Origin: Aquabacterium sp. NJ1
GTDB lineage: Bacteria > Pseudomonadota > Gammaproteobacteria > Burkholderiales > Burkholderiaceae_C
DNA length: 64,000 nucleotides
Direction: 5' to 3'
NCBI RefSeq assembly: GCF_000768065.1
Contig: NZ_JRKM01000001.1
Location: 2,914,001-2,978,000 of the forward strand
The notes beneath the pieces are model-generated. The model saw only the letters and a program-made list of their open reading frames with translations, had not been told where the DNA came from and made no database searches. Positions 16,636-25,551 of this stretch are shown here, piece after piece (position 1 is the stretch's first letter; the number at the start of each line of letters is the position of its first letter). Position numbers and translations under genes: made by a program.

Positions 16636-17886
16636 ATGCGTCTGGCCTTGTTGTCGCCTTTGCCACCTGAACAAAACGGGATCGCCGATTACGCGGCCCA
16701 TTTCCGCACCTCGCTCAACCAGGCGGGGGTCGATGTGCTCACGCCGCTGGCAGGGCAGCGTCCGATCGAGTCCCTGGCTGCTGCGCGCGCCTGGGTGGCC
16801 GAGCGCGACTGGCGCCGTGTGGACGTGGTCCATGCCGAGCTAGGGGGCGGTCGTCAAAGCGAATTTCTCACCTTGTGCGCCCTGGCCAGTCTGCCGAATC
16901 GGCCGGCCTTGTCGGCCACCGTGCACGATCCCGAACGCCTGATCTGGAAGCCCGTCAACCGCGTGTGGTCCATGGTCAACGGCATGTCGGCCATGCCACG
17001 CACGGCCAAGCAGGCCGTGGCCTTGCTGTCCGACCCCGCCACGCTGATGGCCGAACGCAAGCTGGCGCGTCAGCTGGATGGCCTGGTCACCTTGACCCAG
17101 ACCGGCGCGAGCCGCCTGGTCAAGCGCATGAAGCTGCCGGTCGACCGCGTCAGCGTCATCTCGCATGGCGCCCTGACCCTGCCGCACAAGCCGCTGCCGC
17201 CGCTGGACCCGATCCGCCTGCTGTACTTCGGTTTCATCTACAGCGGCAAGGGCATCGAGGACCTGATCGACGCGGTGGGCAAGGTCAAGGCGCAACAGCC
17301 TGAACTCGCTTCGCGTCTGCGCTTGACGATTGCGGGCGGCACGTCCCCCGACATCGCGTTTGGCGCGCAAGGCAGCTACCTGGACCAGTTGCGCGCCCGT
17401 GTCGAGCGACGCGGCCTCACGCCCCAGGTCGACTGGGAGCTCGATGTCGACGAGCGTGACATCCCTTACCTCATCCAGCGTCACCATTTGATGGTGCTGC
17501 CTTACCGCGAGTCGCGCAAGCTGGCCTTGCTCGGGCAGATGCGCGGCACCAGTGGCTCGCTGGCCTGGGCCATCGCCTGCGGCCGCGGCGCCATCACCTC
17601 GGATGCCCGCGCGTTTGCTGAAGAGATCAGCCATGGCAACGGTTCGTCCTATCGCCAGGGCGACGTGGCGGCCTTGGCCGCGCAGATCGAAGGCGTGCTC
17701 AACAAGCCCGAGATCCTGTCGCAATGGGCCGACCGCGCCAGCGCGCTGGCCCAGGAGCGCGCCTGGCCCATGACCGGCCAGCGTTTTGTCGGCCACTTCC
17801 AGCGGGCCGTGGCCCGTGCGCCGCGTGCGCGTGGCGTGTCCAGCAGCGGCCCCGCATCGGTGTGGTCGCAAAAGGAATCCCTGTGA
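16636..17886 (+). CDS. Glycosyltransferase family 4
   Basis: A 416-residue GT-B glycosyltransferase. The N-terminal half opens MRLALLSPLPPEQNGIADYAAHF, a glycine-containing acceptor loop common in GT4; the C-terminal half has IRLLYFGFIYSGKGIEDLIDAV and a donor-binding region near LAWAIACGRGAITSDARAFAEE. The start at 16636 has GAGGGG at 16627-16632; a TTG at 16624 overlapping the upstream stop is less likely. Its 3' end overlaps the next gene by four bases (GTGA). The enzyme should add one sugar of the repeat unit at the cytoplasmic face; donor and linkage are unknown. Confidence 0.85.
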   Translation: MRLALLSPLPPEQNGIADYAAHFRTSLNQAGVDVLTPLAGQRPIESLAAARAWVAERDWRRVDVVHAELGGGRQSEFLTLCALASLPNRPALSATVHDPERLIWKPVNRVWSMVNGMSAMPRTAKQAVALLSDPATLMAERKLARQLDGLVTLTQTGASRLVKRMKLPVDRVSVISHGALTLPHKPLPPLDPIRLLYFGFIYSGKGIEDLIDAVGKVKAQQPELASRLRLTIAGGTSPDIAFGAQGSYLDQLRARVERRGLTPQVDWELDVDERDIPYLIQRHHLMVLPYRESRKLALLGQMRGTSGSLAWAIACGRGAITSDARAFAEEISHGNGSSYRQGDVAALAAQIEGVLNKPEILSQWADRASALAQERAWPMTGQRFVGHFQRAVARAPRARGVSSSGPASVWSQKESL

Positions 17887-19262
17887 CCCTGCCGGCCGCC
17901 ACCCGGCGCCAGCAGCTGCGCCTCGGTGGCGCGCTGGCGCTCGGTGCCGTCGGGATCGGCTCGGGTGGTCGGGCCCTGGCCGGGTGGTCGATGTGGCCCC
18001 GCAAGAAGCCGCCTGCCTTGGCATTGATACCCATGCGCCCGGTTGTGTGGCAGGACTTTCTCGGCGTCAATGCGCAGTTTCAGTGGTTCCCGCCCGATGT
18101 GGCGCGCCTGCAGGTCGAGCGCCTCAAGGCCCTGGGTTTGAACTGGGTTCGGCTGGCCTTGCACTGGATGCTGATCGAGCCTGAAGCCGGCAAGTGGCAG
18201 CTCGACACCACCGACCGCATGATGAGCCTGGTCAAGCAGGCCGGCCTGCACAGCCTGACCTATGTGGTGGGGACACCCCGCTTTGCCAGTTCGGCGCCCG
18301 CCGGCGCACCCTACAGCGACAAGTACCCACCCAAAGACCCGGGCGTGTACGCGCAGCGCTTGCAGGGTCTGGTCAAGCGCTACCCCAATGTGGACGTCTG
18401 GCAGGTCTGGAACGAGCCCAACATCCCTGCCTTCTGGCAACCTCGCATCGACCCCGAAGGCTATGGCCGCCTGCTGCAACCGGCCGTGGCCGCCTTGCGC
18501 CAGGCCGCGCCTGACAAGCCTGTGGCCATGGCAGGCATGGCCTATTACAGCCAGATGGCCGGCCGCGATGGCCTGATGCTCGATGCCATGGGCAAGCTGG
18601 GCGCCTACCAGCTCAAGCTGATTGCCTGCTACCACCCCTACACCGCCGAGCCCGAAGGCGCTGACGACGGCTCGCGTGATCTGCTCACGCACGTGCCCTT
18701 CCTGAACAAGGGCTTGCGTGCCTATGGCGTCAAACAGATATGGGCCACCGAGTGGGGCTGGTCCAGTTACGACGGCCCGGTGGAAGAGCAGCCCCTGGTG
18801 GGCGAAGACGGCCAGGCCAGCTACACGCTCAAGCGCCTGGCCCTCATGGCCACGCAGGACTTCGACCGCGTCTTCCTGTTCACCCTGGCCGATCTGGATG
18901 ACCCTCGCGTTGGCCCACGCGACAAGCGCTACGGCCTGCTGCGCGCCAATGGCCAGCCCAAGCCGGTCTACACGGCCTTGCAACGCTTCCTGTCCATCAG
19001 CGGGGCACGCCTGGAGCCTGCCCCGCTGATGCGACTGGCCGAGGGCAAGCCTGAAGGGCTGGTCAGCATCCAGTGGCAACGCGGCGATGGCAAGCGCCTG
19101 TGGATGGCCTGGGCGCACGAGCCCATGCGCGTGACCCTGCCCGACGTCAAGGCCGGCGTCTGGCACGACCCACAGCGCGGCACACAGCGCGCGCTCAAGG
19201 CGGATGCACAAGGCCTGGTGCTGGACATCGGCACCGATCTTCAGATGCTGGTGTACGCATGA
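17883..19262 (+). CDS. GH-A clan glycoside hydrolase (cellulase-like), probably exported
   Basis: A 459-residue protein starting at GTG 17883, overlapping the previous stop (GTGA), with AAGGA about 7 nt upstream. The N-terminus TRRQQLRLGGALALGAVGIG resembles a Tat or Sec signal anchor. The barrel has GVNAQFQWFP, LGLNWVRLALHWMLIEPEAG, WQVWNEPNIPAFW with the probable acid/base Glu178, and IWATEWGWSS with the probable nucleophile Glu290, both placed as in clan GH-A (GH39/GH5-like) enzymes. Located inside the biosynthetic operon it could trim or release the polymer in the periplasm, as exopolysaccharide-linked hydrolases do elsewhere. Substrate unknown. Confidence 0.82.
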   Translation: MTLPAATRRQQLRLGGALALGAVGIGSGGRALAGWSMWPRKKPPALALIPMRPVVWQDFLGVNAQFQWFPPDVARLQVERLKALGLNWVRLALHWMLIEPEAGKWQLDTTDRMMSLVKQAGLHSLTYVVGTPRFASSAPAGAPYSDKYPPKDPGVYAQRLQGLVKRYPNVDVWQVWNEPNIPAFWQPRIDPEGYGRLLQPAVAALRQAAPDKPVAMAGMAYYSQMAGRDGLMLDAMGKLGAYQLKLIACYHPYTAEPEGADDGSRDLLTHVPFLNKGLRAYGVKQIWATEWGWSSYDGPVEEQPLVGEDGQASYTLKRLALMATQDFDRVFLFTLADLDDPRVGPRDKRYGLLRANGQPKPVYTALQRFLSISGARLEPAPLMRLAEGKPEGLVSIQWQRGDGKRLWMAWAHEPMRVTLPDVKAGVWHDPQRGTQRALKADAQGLVLDIGTDLQMLVYA

Positions 19263-20488
19263 AGCCTTTGCGCATCTTGCTGACCATGCCTTATCTGCCC
19301 TGGCCCATCACCAGCGGGGGCAAGGCGCGCCAATATCACCTGCTGCGTGCGATGGCGCAGCGTGGCCATGACATCACCCTGCTCGTGCAAGCCAAGACAG
19401 AGGCCGATGCCGATGTGAAAGCGGCGCTGGCCCCATGGGTCAAAGAACTCATCGTCTTGCCGCGTCGCGCCCTGAAGGACCCGCGTACCTTGTGGCGTGC
19501 GGCCTTCTCGCCCTTGCCCCTGCTGACCACGGTCAACGGCCATGCACCGGCCTTGACCCGCCAGTTCGAGCAGCTGCTCCAGCGCCAGCATTGGGACATC
19601 GTCCAGATCGAGCACAGCTATGGCTACCAGCCTTTCGAGGCCGTGTTGAGTCGCCATCGTCAGCCCTTTGTGCTCGTTGAGCACAACGTGGAGTCCGAAC
19701 TCGGGGCGGCCACCTACGGCAAGTGGCCCGCGTGGGCCAAGCCCTTTGCGCGTTACGACCAATGGCGTGGCCGACGCTGGGAACGGCATGTGCTGGGTCA
19801 GGCCAGCCTGGTCGTGGCCGTCACCGAATCGGATGCGCGCAAGCTGGGGGCCTGGACGCGCCGCCCGCCGCATGTCGTCACCAATGGCGCGGACATCCAG
19901 GGTTTTGCCAGCGTCAAGCCTGATCTGGCCAGCAAGCGCGTGCTGTTCGTGGGCAACTACGAATACGCACCCAATGTGGACGCCATCGAGTGGGCCATGG
20001 AGGCCATCTGGCCGCGCCTGTGGGCCTTGCAGCCTGACGCGCGCTTCGTGGTGTGCGGCCACGCCTTGCCACCGGCCTGGCGCCAGCGCTGGGCCGACCC
20101 GCGCATCGAATGGCGCGGTTATGTCGACCACCTGCCCTCGGTGCAGTCGCAGTCGGCGGTGTTCCTGGCGGCGCTGCGCTTTGGTGGCGGCTCCAAGCTC
20201 AAGGTGCTGGAAGCCCTGGCAGCTGGCCTGCCCGTGGTCAGCACCACCGAAGGGCTCTCCGGCCTGGGGGTGAAAGCGGGCGAGCAAGCCATGGTGGCCG
20301 ACAACGCCGAGGCCATTGCCCAGGCTGTGTCTCACTTGCTCGATCACCCCGAGCAGGCGGTGCAGATGGGCCTGCGCGCACGCGCACACGTTACCGCGCG
20401 CTTTGACTGGCAGGCCTGTGCCACGCAACTCGAAGCGGCCTACGCTGCCTTGCTGGCCGATGACAGAAGGGAGCCAGCATGCGCGTAG
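19259..20488 (+). CDS. Glycosyltransferase family 4
   Basis: A 409-residue GT-B enzyme whose ATG (19259) overlaps the preceding stop (ATGA). MPYLPWPITSGGKARQYHLLRAMAQRGHDITLLVQ is the typical N-terminal Gly-rich loop of GT4 enzymes. The C-terminal domain has VLFVGNYEYAPNVDAIEWAM, WRGYVDHLPSVQSQSAVFLAALRFGGGSKLKVLEALAAGLPVVST with the E-x7-E-like donor-binding segment. The longer frame upstream of 19259 lies within the glycosidase gene and is not real. Sequence of this kind is often called sugar transferase, PEP-CTERM/EpsH1 associated, which fits the PEP-CTERM protein at 48.4-49.0 kb, but I cannot verify that subfamily. Confidence 0.87.
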   Translation: MKPLRILLTMPYLPWPITSGGKARQYHLLRAMAQRGHDITLLVQAKTEADADVKAALAPWVKELIVLPRRALKDPRTLWRAAFSPLPLLTTVNGHAPALTRQFEQLLQRQHWDIVQIEHSYGYQPFEAVLSRHRQPFVLVEHNVESELGAATYGKWPAWAKPFARYDQWRGRRWERHVLGQASLVVAVTESDARKLGAWTRRPPHVVTNGADIQGFASVKPDLASKRVLFVGNYEYAPNVDAIEWAMEAIWPRLWALQPDARFVVCGHALPPAWRQRWADPRIEWRGYVDHLPSVQSQSAVFLAALRFGGGSKLKVLEALAAGLPVVSTTEGLSGLGVKAGEQAMVADNAEAIAQAVSHLLDHPEQAVQMGLRARAHVTARFDWQACATQLEAAYAALLADDRREPACA

Positions 20489-21588
20489 GGCTGGACATCC
20501 GCCCCTTGACCGCGGCGCCTTACTCCGGTGTGGGCCGCCAGGCCCTGGCGCTATACAACACCGTGCGCCTGCGTGCAGACACCGAGGTCGTGCCGTTCAC
20601 CAACGCGCCCTTGACGCACCAGCACCGCACCTGGGCCTGTGCGCCGCAGCGCCCCGCCGCCATCGAGGGCCTGCGCAGCCCGCGCGAGCGCCTGCGCTTC
20701 GAGCGCGACTTCCTGCCTGACGCACTCAGCGCCCTGGCCATTGATGTGTACGTGGCCACGGGCAACATGGGCCTGCCCATCGGCCTGAGTGATGTGCGCC
20801 GCCAGCGCACACGCTGGGTGCTGCAGCTGCACGATGTCTTTCAGATCACGCAGCGCGACCCGCAGCAAACGGGCGTGAAGGCGCTGTTTCATCGCTGGTG
20901 TGACCGCTGGAGCATCGGCCATGCCACTCGTCTGGCCGATGCCATCTGGGTGCCGTCCACCTACACCGCGCAGGCCCTGGTTGATCTGTTTCCTGACACG
21001 CGGCAACGCATCCGCCTCCTGCCTGGTGCGGTGCCTTTTGAGGCCTGGCAATGCCTGCAGCAGGATGTCTTCGCGCCGCCGCGTTACTGGTTGATGGTGG
21101 GCACGCACGCACCGCGCAAGAACATCGCCTGGTTCCTGCAGGCCTGGCAACAAGCCCGCGACACCTGGCCGGACCTGATCCCGCAACTGGTGGTCATCGG
21201 CCACCCACGCGATGTGCCCGACGCACCCTCCCAGGTGCGTTTCGTGCATGGCATCAACGATGCGCAACTGGGCAACTGGTACCGCCAGGCCGAGCGCCTG
21301 TGGCATCCCTCGCTGGCCGAAGGCTTTGGCCTGCCCGTGCTCGAAGCGGCGGCTTGCGGCACGCCCGTGGCCACAGCCCGCGGCTCGTCGCTGGATGAAG
21401 TCACGCCACATGGCGCCCCGCGTTTCGACCCCGAGGACAGCGTGGGCCTGGTCCAGCTGATGCACCGCGTGGCACGGCAGGGCCGCAGCGAGGATGAGTC
21501 GCTGGGTGCCTTGCATCAATGGGCGCAACGTTATGACCTGCCCACTTACGCCAGTCGCGTCGACGAACTCTTGCGGGAGCTGGCATGA
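20479..21588 (+). CDS. Glycosyltransferase family 4
   Basis: A 369-residue GT-B enzyme overlapping the previous gene by 10 bp. RVGLDIRPLTAAPYSGVGRQALALYN is the acceptor-side loop of mannosyltransferase-like GT4 proteins; the C-terminal domain has YWLMVGTHAPRKNIAWFLQAW and HPSLAEGFGLPVLEAAACGTPVATARGSSLDEV, where EGFGLPVLEA is the E-x7-E donor-binding motif. The ATG at 20479 is preceded by AAGGGAG within the end of the upstream gene, a good ribosome site. It is the third GT4 in the operon, so with the GT2 the repeat unit may contain at least four transferred sugars, plus the priming sugar added by an enzyme not seen here. Confidence 0.88.
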   Translation: MRVGLDIRPLTAAPYSGVGRQALALYNTVRLRADTEVVPFTNAPLTHQHRTWACAPQRPAAIEGLRSPRERLRFERDFLPDALSALAIDVYVATGNMGLPIGLSDVRRQRTRWVLQLHDVFQITQRDPQQTGVKALFHRWCDRWSIGHATRLADAIWVPSTYTAQALVDLFPDTRQRIRLLPGAVPFEAWQCLQQDVFAPPRYWLMVGTHAPRKNIAWFLQAWQQARDTWPDLIPQLVVIGHPRDVPDAPSQVRFVHGINDAQLGNWYRQAERLWHPSLAEGFGLPVLEAAACGTPVATARGSSLDEVTPHGAPRFDPEDSVGLVQLMHRVARQGRSEDESLGALHQWAQRYDLPTYASRVDELLRELA

Positions 21589-22991
21589 GCCTGCTGCCCC
21601 GTTTGCAACTGAGCGCGTCCACTCTGCTGCCCGTGCTGGCCGGGCTGCTGTTTGGCAGTTTGATGCTGCTGGGCGGCCCGCCCGCCTTGGTGGGCGCATT
21701 GGTCGCCGTGCTCACAGTGGTGGCCATCCTGACCCGGCCCGTGCGTGGCCTGCTGCTGTTTTGCCTGATCGCCCCCTTCGTGCCCTGGACGACGGTCACC
21801 ATTGGCATCCGCATGACGGTCTCCGAGGCCCTGCTGGCGCTGACATGGGCAGGCGTTTTCACACAGTGGCTCATGGGGCGTTTGCCTTCGTGGAAGGCGG
21901 GCCCCACCGAGCGGCGCATGCTGTGGCTCATGGCCTGGAGCATCGTGCCGCTGGTGGCGGGCCAGTACATGGTTCATGAAGAGGGCAATGGCCCGGTCAA
22001 CTGGGTGCGCTGGCTGCTCAACGTGTCCACGCTGTTGCTCGTCCCCATCCTCACCCCGACACCAGCCTTGCGCCAACGCATGATGGATTGCCTGGTGATC
22101 GGCTTCACGGCCATGCTGGCCTTGTCCTTGGGTGTGTTCATCAAGAGCCCCGACGCCCGCACCATGATCCCGGTGTTGGCCAGCCTGCACTATGCGCACC
22201 CCGAGGCCCTGATGGACATCTTCTCGTCCATGTACAACCGCATGGCCTCGCCCTGGGTGCACCCCAACTCCACCGGTGGGGTGCTGCTGCTGGGGGTGCC
22301 CTTGGCCGCGTTTTATGGCGTGTCGCAAACAGGTTGGCGGCGAGCCCTGAGCCTGTTCGTGGCGCTGGCGGGTTCGGCCGGCATCGTGTTCAGCGGCTCG
22401 CGGGGGGCCTTGTTGTGCCTGGCCGCACTCGTGGTCTGGCTGGCCTGGCGCCGCGTGCCCATGGCCGGTCGCGCCCTGTTGATCGGTACCTTGCTGGCGG
22501 CCACGATGCTGGTGGCCTACCCGCCAGCGCGTGAACGCCTGGTCTCGCTGACCCAAGGCTCGCAAGACGCCAGCACCAGTGTCCGTTTTGATGAATATCG
22601 CAACTTCCACCGTGCGGTCGAACGCTACCCGCTGGGCCTGGGCTTCAAGGTCGAAACCCCGGCCACCGGCGGTGGCGTGTACGGCATCTCCAACCTCTGG
22701 CTCAACTACTGGTACAAGCTGGGCCTGCCCGGCATGCTGTTCTTCATCGCCTTGACCGTGGCCTGGTGGCGAGAAGTCCGCCTGACGGGCGACCTCTCCA
22801 AGATGAAGGCCGACCAGGCCCTGCACGTGGGCAGCGTTGGCGCGATGCTTGCTGCGCTCCTGACAGGCTTCATCGATCACTACTTCAGCTTCACCCAGGT
22901 TTTGATCGCCTTGTTCTGGCTGACCATGGCCATCAGCCTGCAGGCCTCGCGCCCCTTGCCGCAGCCTGTTCGCGAAACGACACCGTCATGA
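21585..22991 (+). CDS. O-antigen ligase/polymerase-like membrane protein (Wzy_C family)
   Basis: A 468-residue polytopic membrane protein with about 11-12 hydrophobic segments. The central periplasmic region contains MASPWVHPNSTGGVLLLGVPLA and the motif SGSRGALLCLAALVVWLAWR, both characteristic of the Wzy_C/O-antigen ligase superfamily; ERYPLGLGFKVETPATGGG and a following NLWLNYWYKLG fit the catalytic periplasmic loop. It is probably the polymerase joining repeat units in the periplasm (Wzy role) given its place in the operon. The start overlaps the upstream stop (ATGA) and its own stop overlaps the next start, indicating translational coupling. Confidence 0.85.
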   Translation: MSLLPRLQLSASTLLPVLAGLLFGSLMLLGGPPALVGALVAVLTVVAILTRPVRGLLLFCLIAPFVPWTTVTIGIRMTVSEALLALTWAGVFTQWLMGRLPSWKAGPTERRMLWLMAWSIVPLVAGQYMVHEEGNGPVNWVRWLLNVSTLLLVPILTPTPALRQRMMDCLVIGFTAMLALSLGVFIKSPDARTMIPVLASLHYAHPEALMDIFSSMYNRMASPWVHPNSTGGVLLLGVPLAAFYGVSQTGWRRALSLFVALAGSAGIVFSGSRGALLCLAALVVWLAWRRVPMAGRALLIGTLLAATMLVAYPPARERLVSLTQGSQDASTSVRFDEYRNFHRAVERYPLGLGFKVETPATGGGVYGISNLWLNYWYKLGLPGMLFFIALTVAWWREVRLTGDLSKMKADQALHVGSVGAMLAALLTGFIDHYFSFTQVLIALFWLTMAISLQASRPLPQPVRETTPS

Positions 22992-23812
22992 AACACCGCA
23001 TCCTTCACAGCAACAACCTGCGCGAACGCCTGGCCGACTACGTCGCGCGCCTGAACGTGGATCTGCCCGCGCTGGCCGAGGCCTTTGACTGGATGTGCAC
23101 CCACGATGTGGCCTTCGAGCAGCCAGGTCGCGGTGGCGTGACGCAGACCTACATCGCTTACGTCAACATCGAAAAGCGCATCGAGCATCCGCTGGCGCGG
23201 CGCTTCTATGCCATGTTGCGCGACGAGATCCCGGCGGGCTTCGTGCCCCTGTACGGCATCAACTGGCCCACCCTGGTGGACCGTTGGCGCCGAGCCTGGG
23301 AGCAGGTCTACAACATGCTGATCAACAAGATCCCCAGCCACACCATCCGCCTGGCCTGGTTGCGCATCGGTGGCGCCAAGATCGGCAAGGGCTCGACCTT
23401 GTGGCGCAACACCGAGGTGCTGGGCATCGAGGGGCTGCAGATCGGTGACGACACCTGCATAGGCTGGCACTGCCAGATCGATGCCCGGGGTGGTCTGCGC
23501 ATCGGCAACCACGTGACCATCGCGTCCCACACGCTCATGATCGCTGGCGGCCATGACATGAAGGCGCCCGAGTTCTGGGCCGTGGGTGGCCCCATCGTCA
23601 TCGAGGACTACGCCTGGATCACCACCCGCGTGATCTTGCTCACAGGTGCCTACATTGGCGAAGGCGCCGTGGTGGCCGCCAACACGGTGGTGGCGCGTGC
23701 CGTTGAGCCCTACACCATCGTGGGTGGAGAGGGGCCCAAAGTGATGGGTGAGCGCGTGCGTGGCCTCAACTACAAGGTGGGCGGCAAAGGCCTGTTCACC
23801 TTGTTCCACTGA
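22988..23812 (+). CDS. Hexapeptide-repeat (LbH) acetyltransferase
   Basis: A 274-residue protein starting at ATG 22988 (overlap ATGA). The N-terminal 110 residues are unassigned; from about residue 125 there are left-handed beta-helix repeats of the I-G-x-x-x kind (IGGAKIGKGSTLWRNTEVLGIEGLQIGDDTCIGWHCQIDA and following), then GAYIGEGAVVAANTVVARAVEPYTIVGGEGPKVMG, close to WcaF/WbbJ-type O-acetyltransferases. The catalytic His is probably that of IASHTLMIAGGHDM. It likely acetylates a sugar of the repeat unit using acetyl-CoA. The N-terminal part is longer than in minimal members and could bind the polymer or a partner. Confidence 0.8.
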   Translation: MKHRILHSNNLRERLADYVARLNVDLPALAEAFDWMCTHDVAFEQPGRGGVTQTYIAYVNIEKRIEHPLARRFYAMLRDEIPAGFVPLYGINWPTLVDRWRRAWEQVYNMLINKIPSHTIRLAWLRIGGAKIGKGSTLWRNTEVLGIEGLQIGDDTCIGWHCQIDARGGLRIGNHVTIASHTLMIAGGHDMKAPEFWAVGGPIVIEDYAWITTRVILLTGAYIGEGAVVAANTVVARAVEPYTIVGGEGPKVMGERVRGLNYKVGGKGLFTLFH

Positions 23813-23824
23813 CCGGTCCGCAAC

Positions 23825-25237
23825 GTGCTGGGCTCGGCATCCCTGCTGACCTTGGTCACGCTGGCTGGCTTGGTGGCGGGCTTTGCGCGTGAATGGCTGC
23901 TGGTCGCCAACTGGGGCGCGGGCGCACGCACCGATGCCTTTGTGATCGCCATGTTCCTGCCCGAGGCCATCCGCAGCATGCTGGCGGCCGGTTTGCTGAC
24001 CTCGTCCGCATTGGCCTTGTGGCAAGGGCGAACGCCCGTTCAGCGGTCACACTGGTTCAGCCAGCTCAGCATGGTGCTGGGTCTGGGGAGCGTGGCCCTG
24101 GCTGCGTTGATCAGTCTGGCGTCACCCGGGCTGGTTCACCTCATGGGGCCGGGGCTGACGGCGGCGCAGCAAGCCGATACCGTGGGCGCTTTGCGCATCC
24201 TCGCCTGGAGCCTGCCCGGGCTGGTGCTGCAGGCCTGGTGGGCGGTGCCCAGGCAGGCCGCCGGTCACTTCCTGCTCGCCGGCATGGGCTCCCTGCTCTA
24301 CAACCTGCCCGCCATGCTCTACCTGGCGTGGCAGCGCCAGCAATCGCAAGAGGCCATGCTGTCATGGGCCTTCGTCGGCGGCAGCCTGGCCATGGGCCTG
24401 ATCATGCTGCCATCGGCCGTGCAAAGTGGCCTGCGCCCGGTGTCCTTGCGGGGCAGTCGCGCCACCATGGTCGAACTGGGGCACAAGTTGGCGCCCTTGC
24501 TGGGCAGCGCCCTGGCGGGCCAGGGCCTGACCTTGCTGGAGCGCATCGTGGCGTCCTACCTGGGCGAGGGCGTCGTCACGGCGGTCAACCTGGCGCGCAA
24601 ACTCATCAACCTGCCCTTGATTGCGCTGCAAAGCCTCAACCAGGTGCTCCTGAGCCTGATGAGCCGCAGCGAAAACGAGCGGCTTGTCTTGCTGAAGAGG
24701 GGCCTGGCCGCGGTCACGGTGGTGTCCCTGCCGGCGGCGGTGGGCTTGATGCTGGGCGCGCCGGCCTTGGTTGGCATGCTGTTTCCCAAGGTGCAGGGCA
24801 CGGCGGTGGTGGTGCCGCTGCTGGCCGGTTATGCCGCTGTCCTGGTCCTGGCCAGCTGGAACACCTTGCTGGCGAGATACCACTACGCCGAAGGCGACAC
24901 GCGCGGCCCGGTTGTGGCCGAACTGCGGGGTAGCCTGCTGCAGGCCTTGGCGCTGGCGCCCCTTGCGTGGGTATCTGGCTCTTTGGGCATCGTCTGGGCC
25001 CTCCTGGCGGGCACCTTGTTGACGGGGCACCGTTTGCTGCGTGCACCCGGTCTTCAGCAGGGGCTGGGCTTGTGGCCCCAGGCCTTGGCGTCTGCTGCGT
25101 GGTTGGTGCTCGCGTGGTGGGGGCTCAGGCCCTGGCTGAGTTCGGATGCATGGTGGCAACTGGCTGAAGCCGCCGCCGCCGGGGTGGCCTGCCTGCTGAG
25201 CATGGCCATCTGGCTGCGCCCCTGGCGCCTCCGGTGA
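23825..25237 (+). CDS. MurJ/MviN-like flippase, probable Wzx function
   Basis: A 470-residue membrane protein with about 13 hydrophobic segments. LVTLAGLVAGFAREWLLVANWGAGARTDAFVIAMFLPE is the conserved start of the MurJ/MviN branch of the MOP superfamily, including the R-D/E-x-x-x-x-x-G-x-G-x-x-x-D-A-F pattern. Being last in an exopolysaccharide operon that lacks another flippase, it probably moves the undecaprenyl-linked repeat unit across the inner membrane rather than lipid II. The start is GTG 23825, 12 nt after the previous stop, without a clear Shine-Dalgarno. No terminator is evident before the tRNA promoter 25 nt downstream. Confidence 0.82.
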   Translation: MLGSASLLTLVTLAGLVAGFAREWLLVANWGAGARTDAFVIAMFLPEAIRSMLAAGLLTSSALALWQGRTPVQRSHWFSQLSMVLGLGSVALAALISLASPGLVHLMGPGLTAAQQADTVGALRILAWSLPGLVLQAWWAVPRQAAGHFLLAGMGSLLYNLPAMLYLAWQRQQSQEAMLSWAFVGGSLAMGLIMLPSAVQSGLRPVSLRGSRATMVELGHKLAPLLGSALAGQGLTLLERIVASYLGEGVVTAVNLARKLINLPLIALQSLNQVLLSLMSRSENERLVLLKRGLAAVTVVSLPAAVGLMLGAPALVGMLFPKVQGTAVVVPLLAGYAAVLVLASWNTLLARYHYAEGDTRGPVVAELRGSLLQALALAPLAWVSGSLGIVWALLAGTLLTGHRLLRAPGLQQGLGLWPQALASAAWLVLAWWGLRPWLSSDAWWQLAEAAAAGVACLLSMAIWLRPWRLR

Positions 25238-25261
25238 AATCGCACAAAAAACCACAAAACC

Positions 25262-25291
25262 TTGGCAAGGCCTGAAAAGCTGTGCTAAAGT
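25262..25291 (+). promoter_or_regulatory. Promoter of the tRNA-tuf operon
   Basis: TTGGCA (25262-25267) and TAAAGT (25286-25291, in the context TGCTAAAGT) with 18-nt spacing, ending 13 nt before the first tRNA. A GC-rich stretch (CTAGGGCTTCCC) follows the -10, as in stringently controlled stable-RNA promoters. Confidence 0.6.
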
Positions 25292-25304
25292 CTAGGGCTT
25301 CCCT

Positions 25305-25390
25305 GGAGGGGTGCCCGAGTGGCTAAAGGGGGCAGACTGTAAATCTGTTGGCTTACGCCTACGCTGGTTCGAATCCAGCCTCCTCCACCA
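25305..25390 (+). tRNA. tRNA-Tyr (GTA)
   Basis: A class II tRNA of 86 nt including the encoded CCA. Acceptor GGAGGGG pairs with CTCCTCC (one G-T pair); anticodon GTA lies in CTGTAAATC; the long variable arm typical of bacterial tRNA-Tyr and the T-loop GGTTCGAATCC are present. It is first in the tRNA-tuf transcript. Confidence 0.95.
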
Positions 25391-25477
25391 GGGAAACCTA
25401 ATTCGTACATGCTGAACGTCAGACCAGGGTTGGTTGGCTCGCCGAAGGTGGGTTGATGGCCATGTGAAGGCTCCCGA

Positions 25478-25551
25478 GCGGGAGTAGTTCAATGGTAGAA
25501 CCTTAGCCTTCCAAGCTAATGACGCGGGTTCGATTCCCGTCTCCCGCTCCA
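25478..25551 (+). tRNA. tRNA-Gly (TCC)
   Basis: 74 nt with encoded CCA. Acceptor GCGGGAG pairs perfectly with CTCCCGC; anticodon TCC in CTTCCAA; T-loop GGTTCGATTCC. Second tRNA of the tuf-linked cluster, 87 nt after tRNA-Tyr. Confidence 0.95.
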
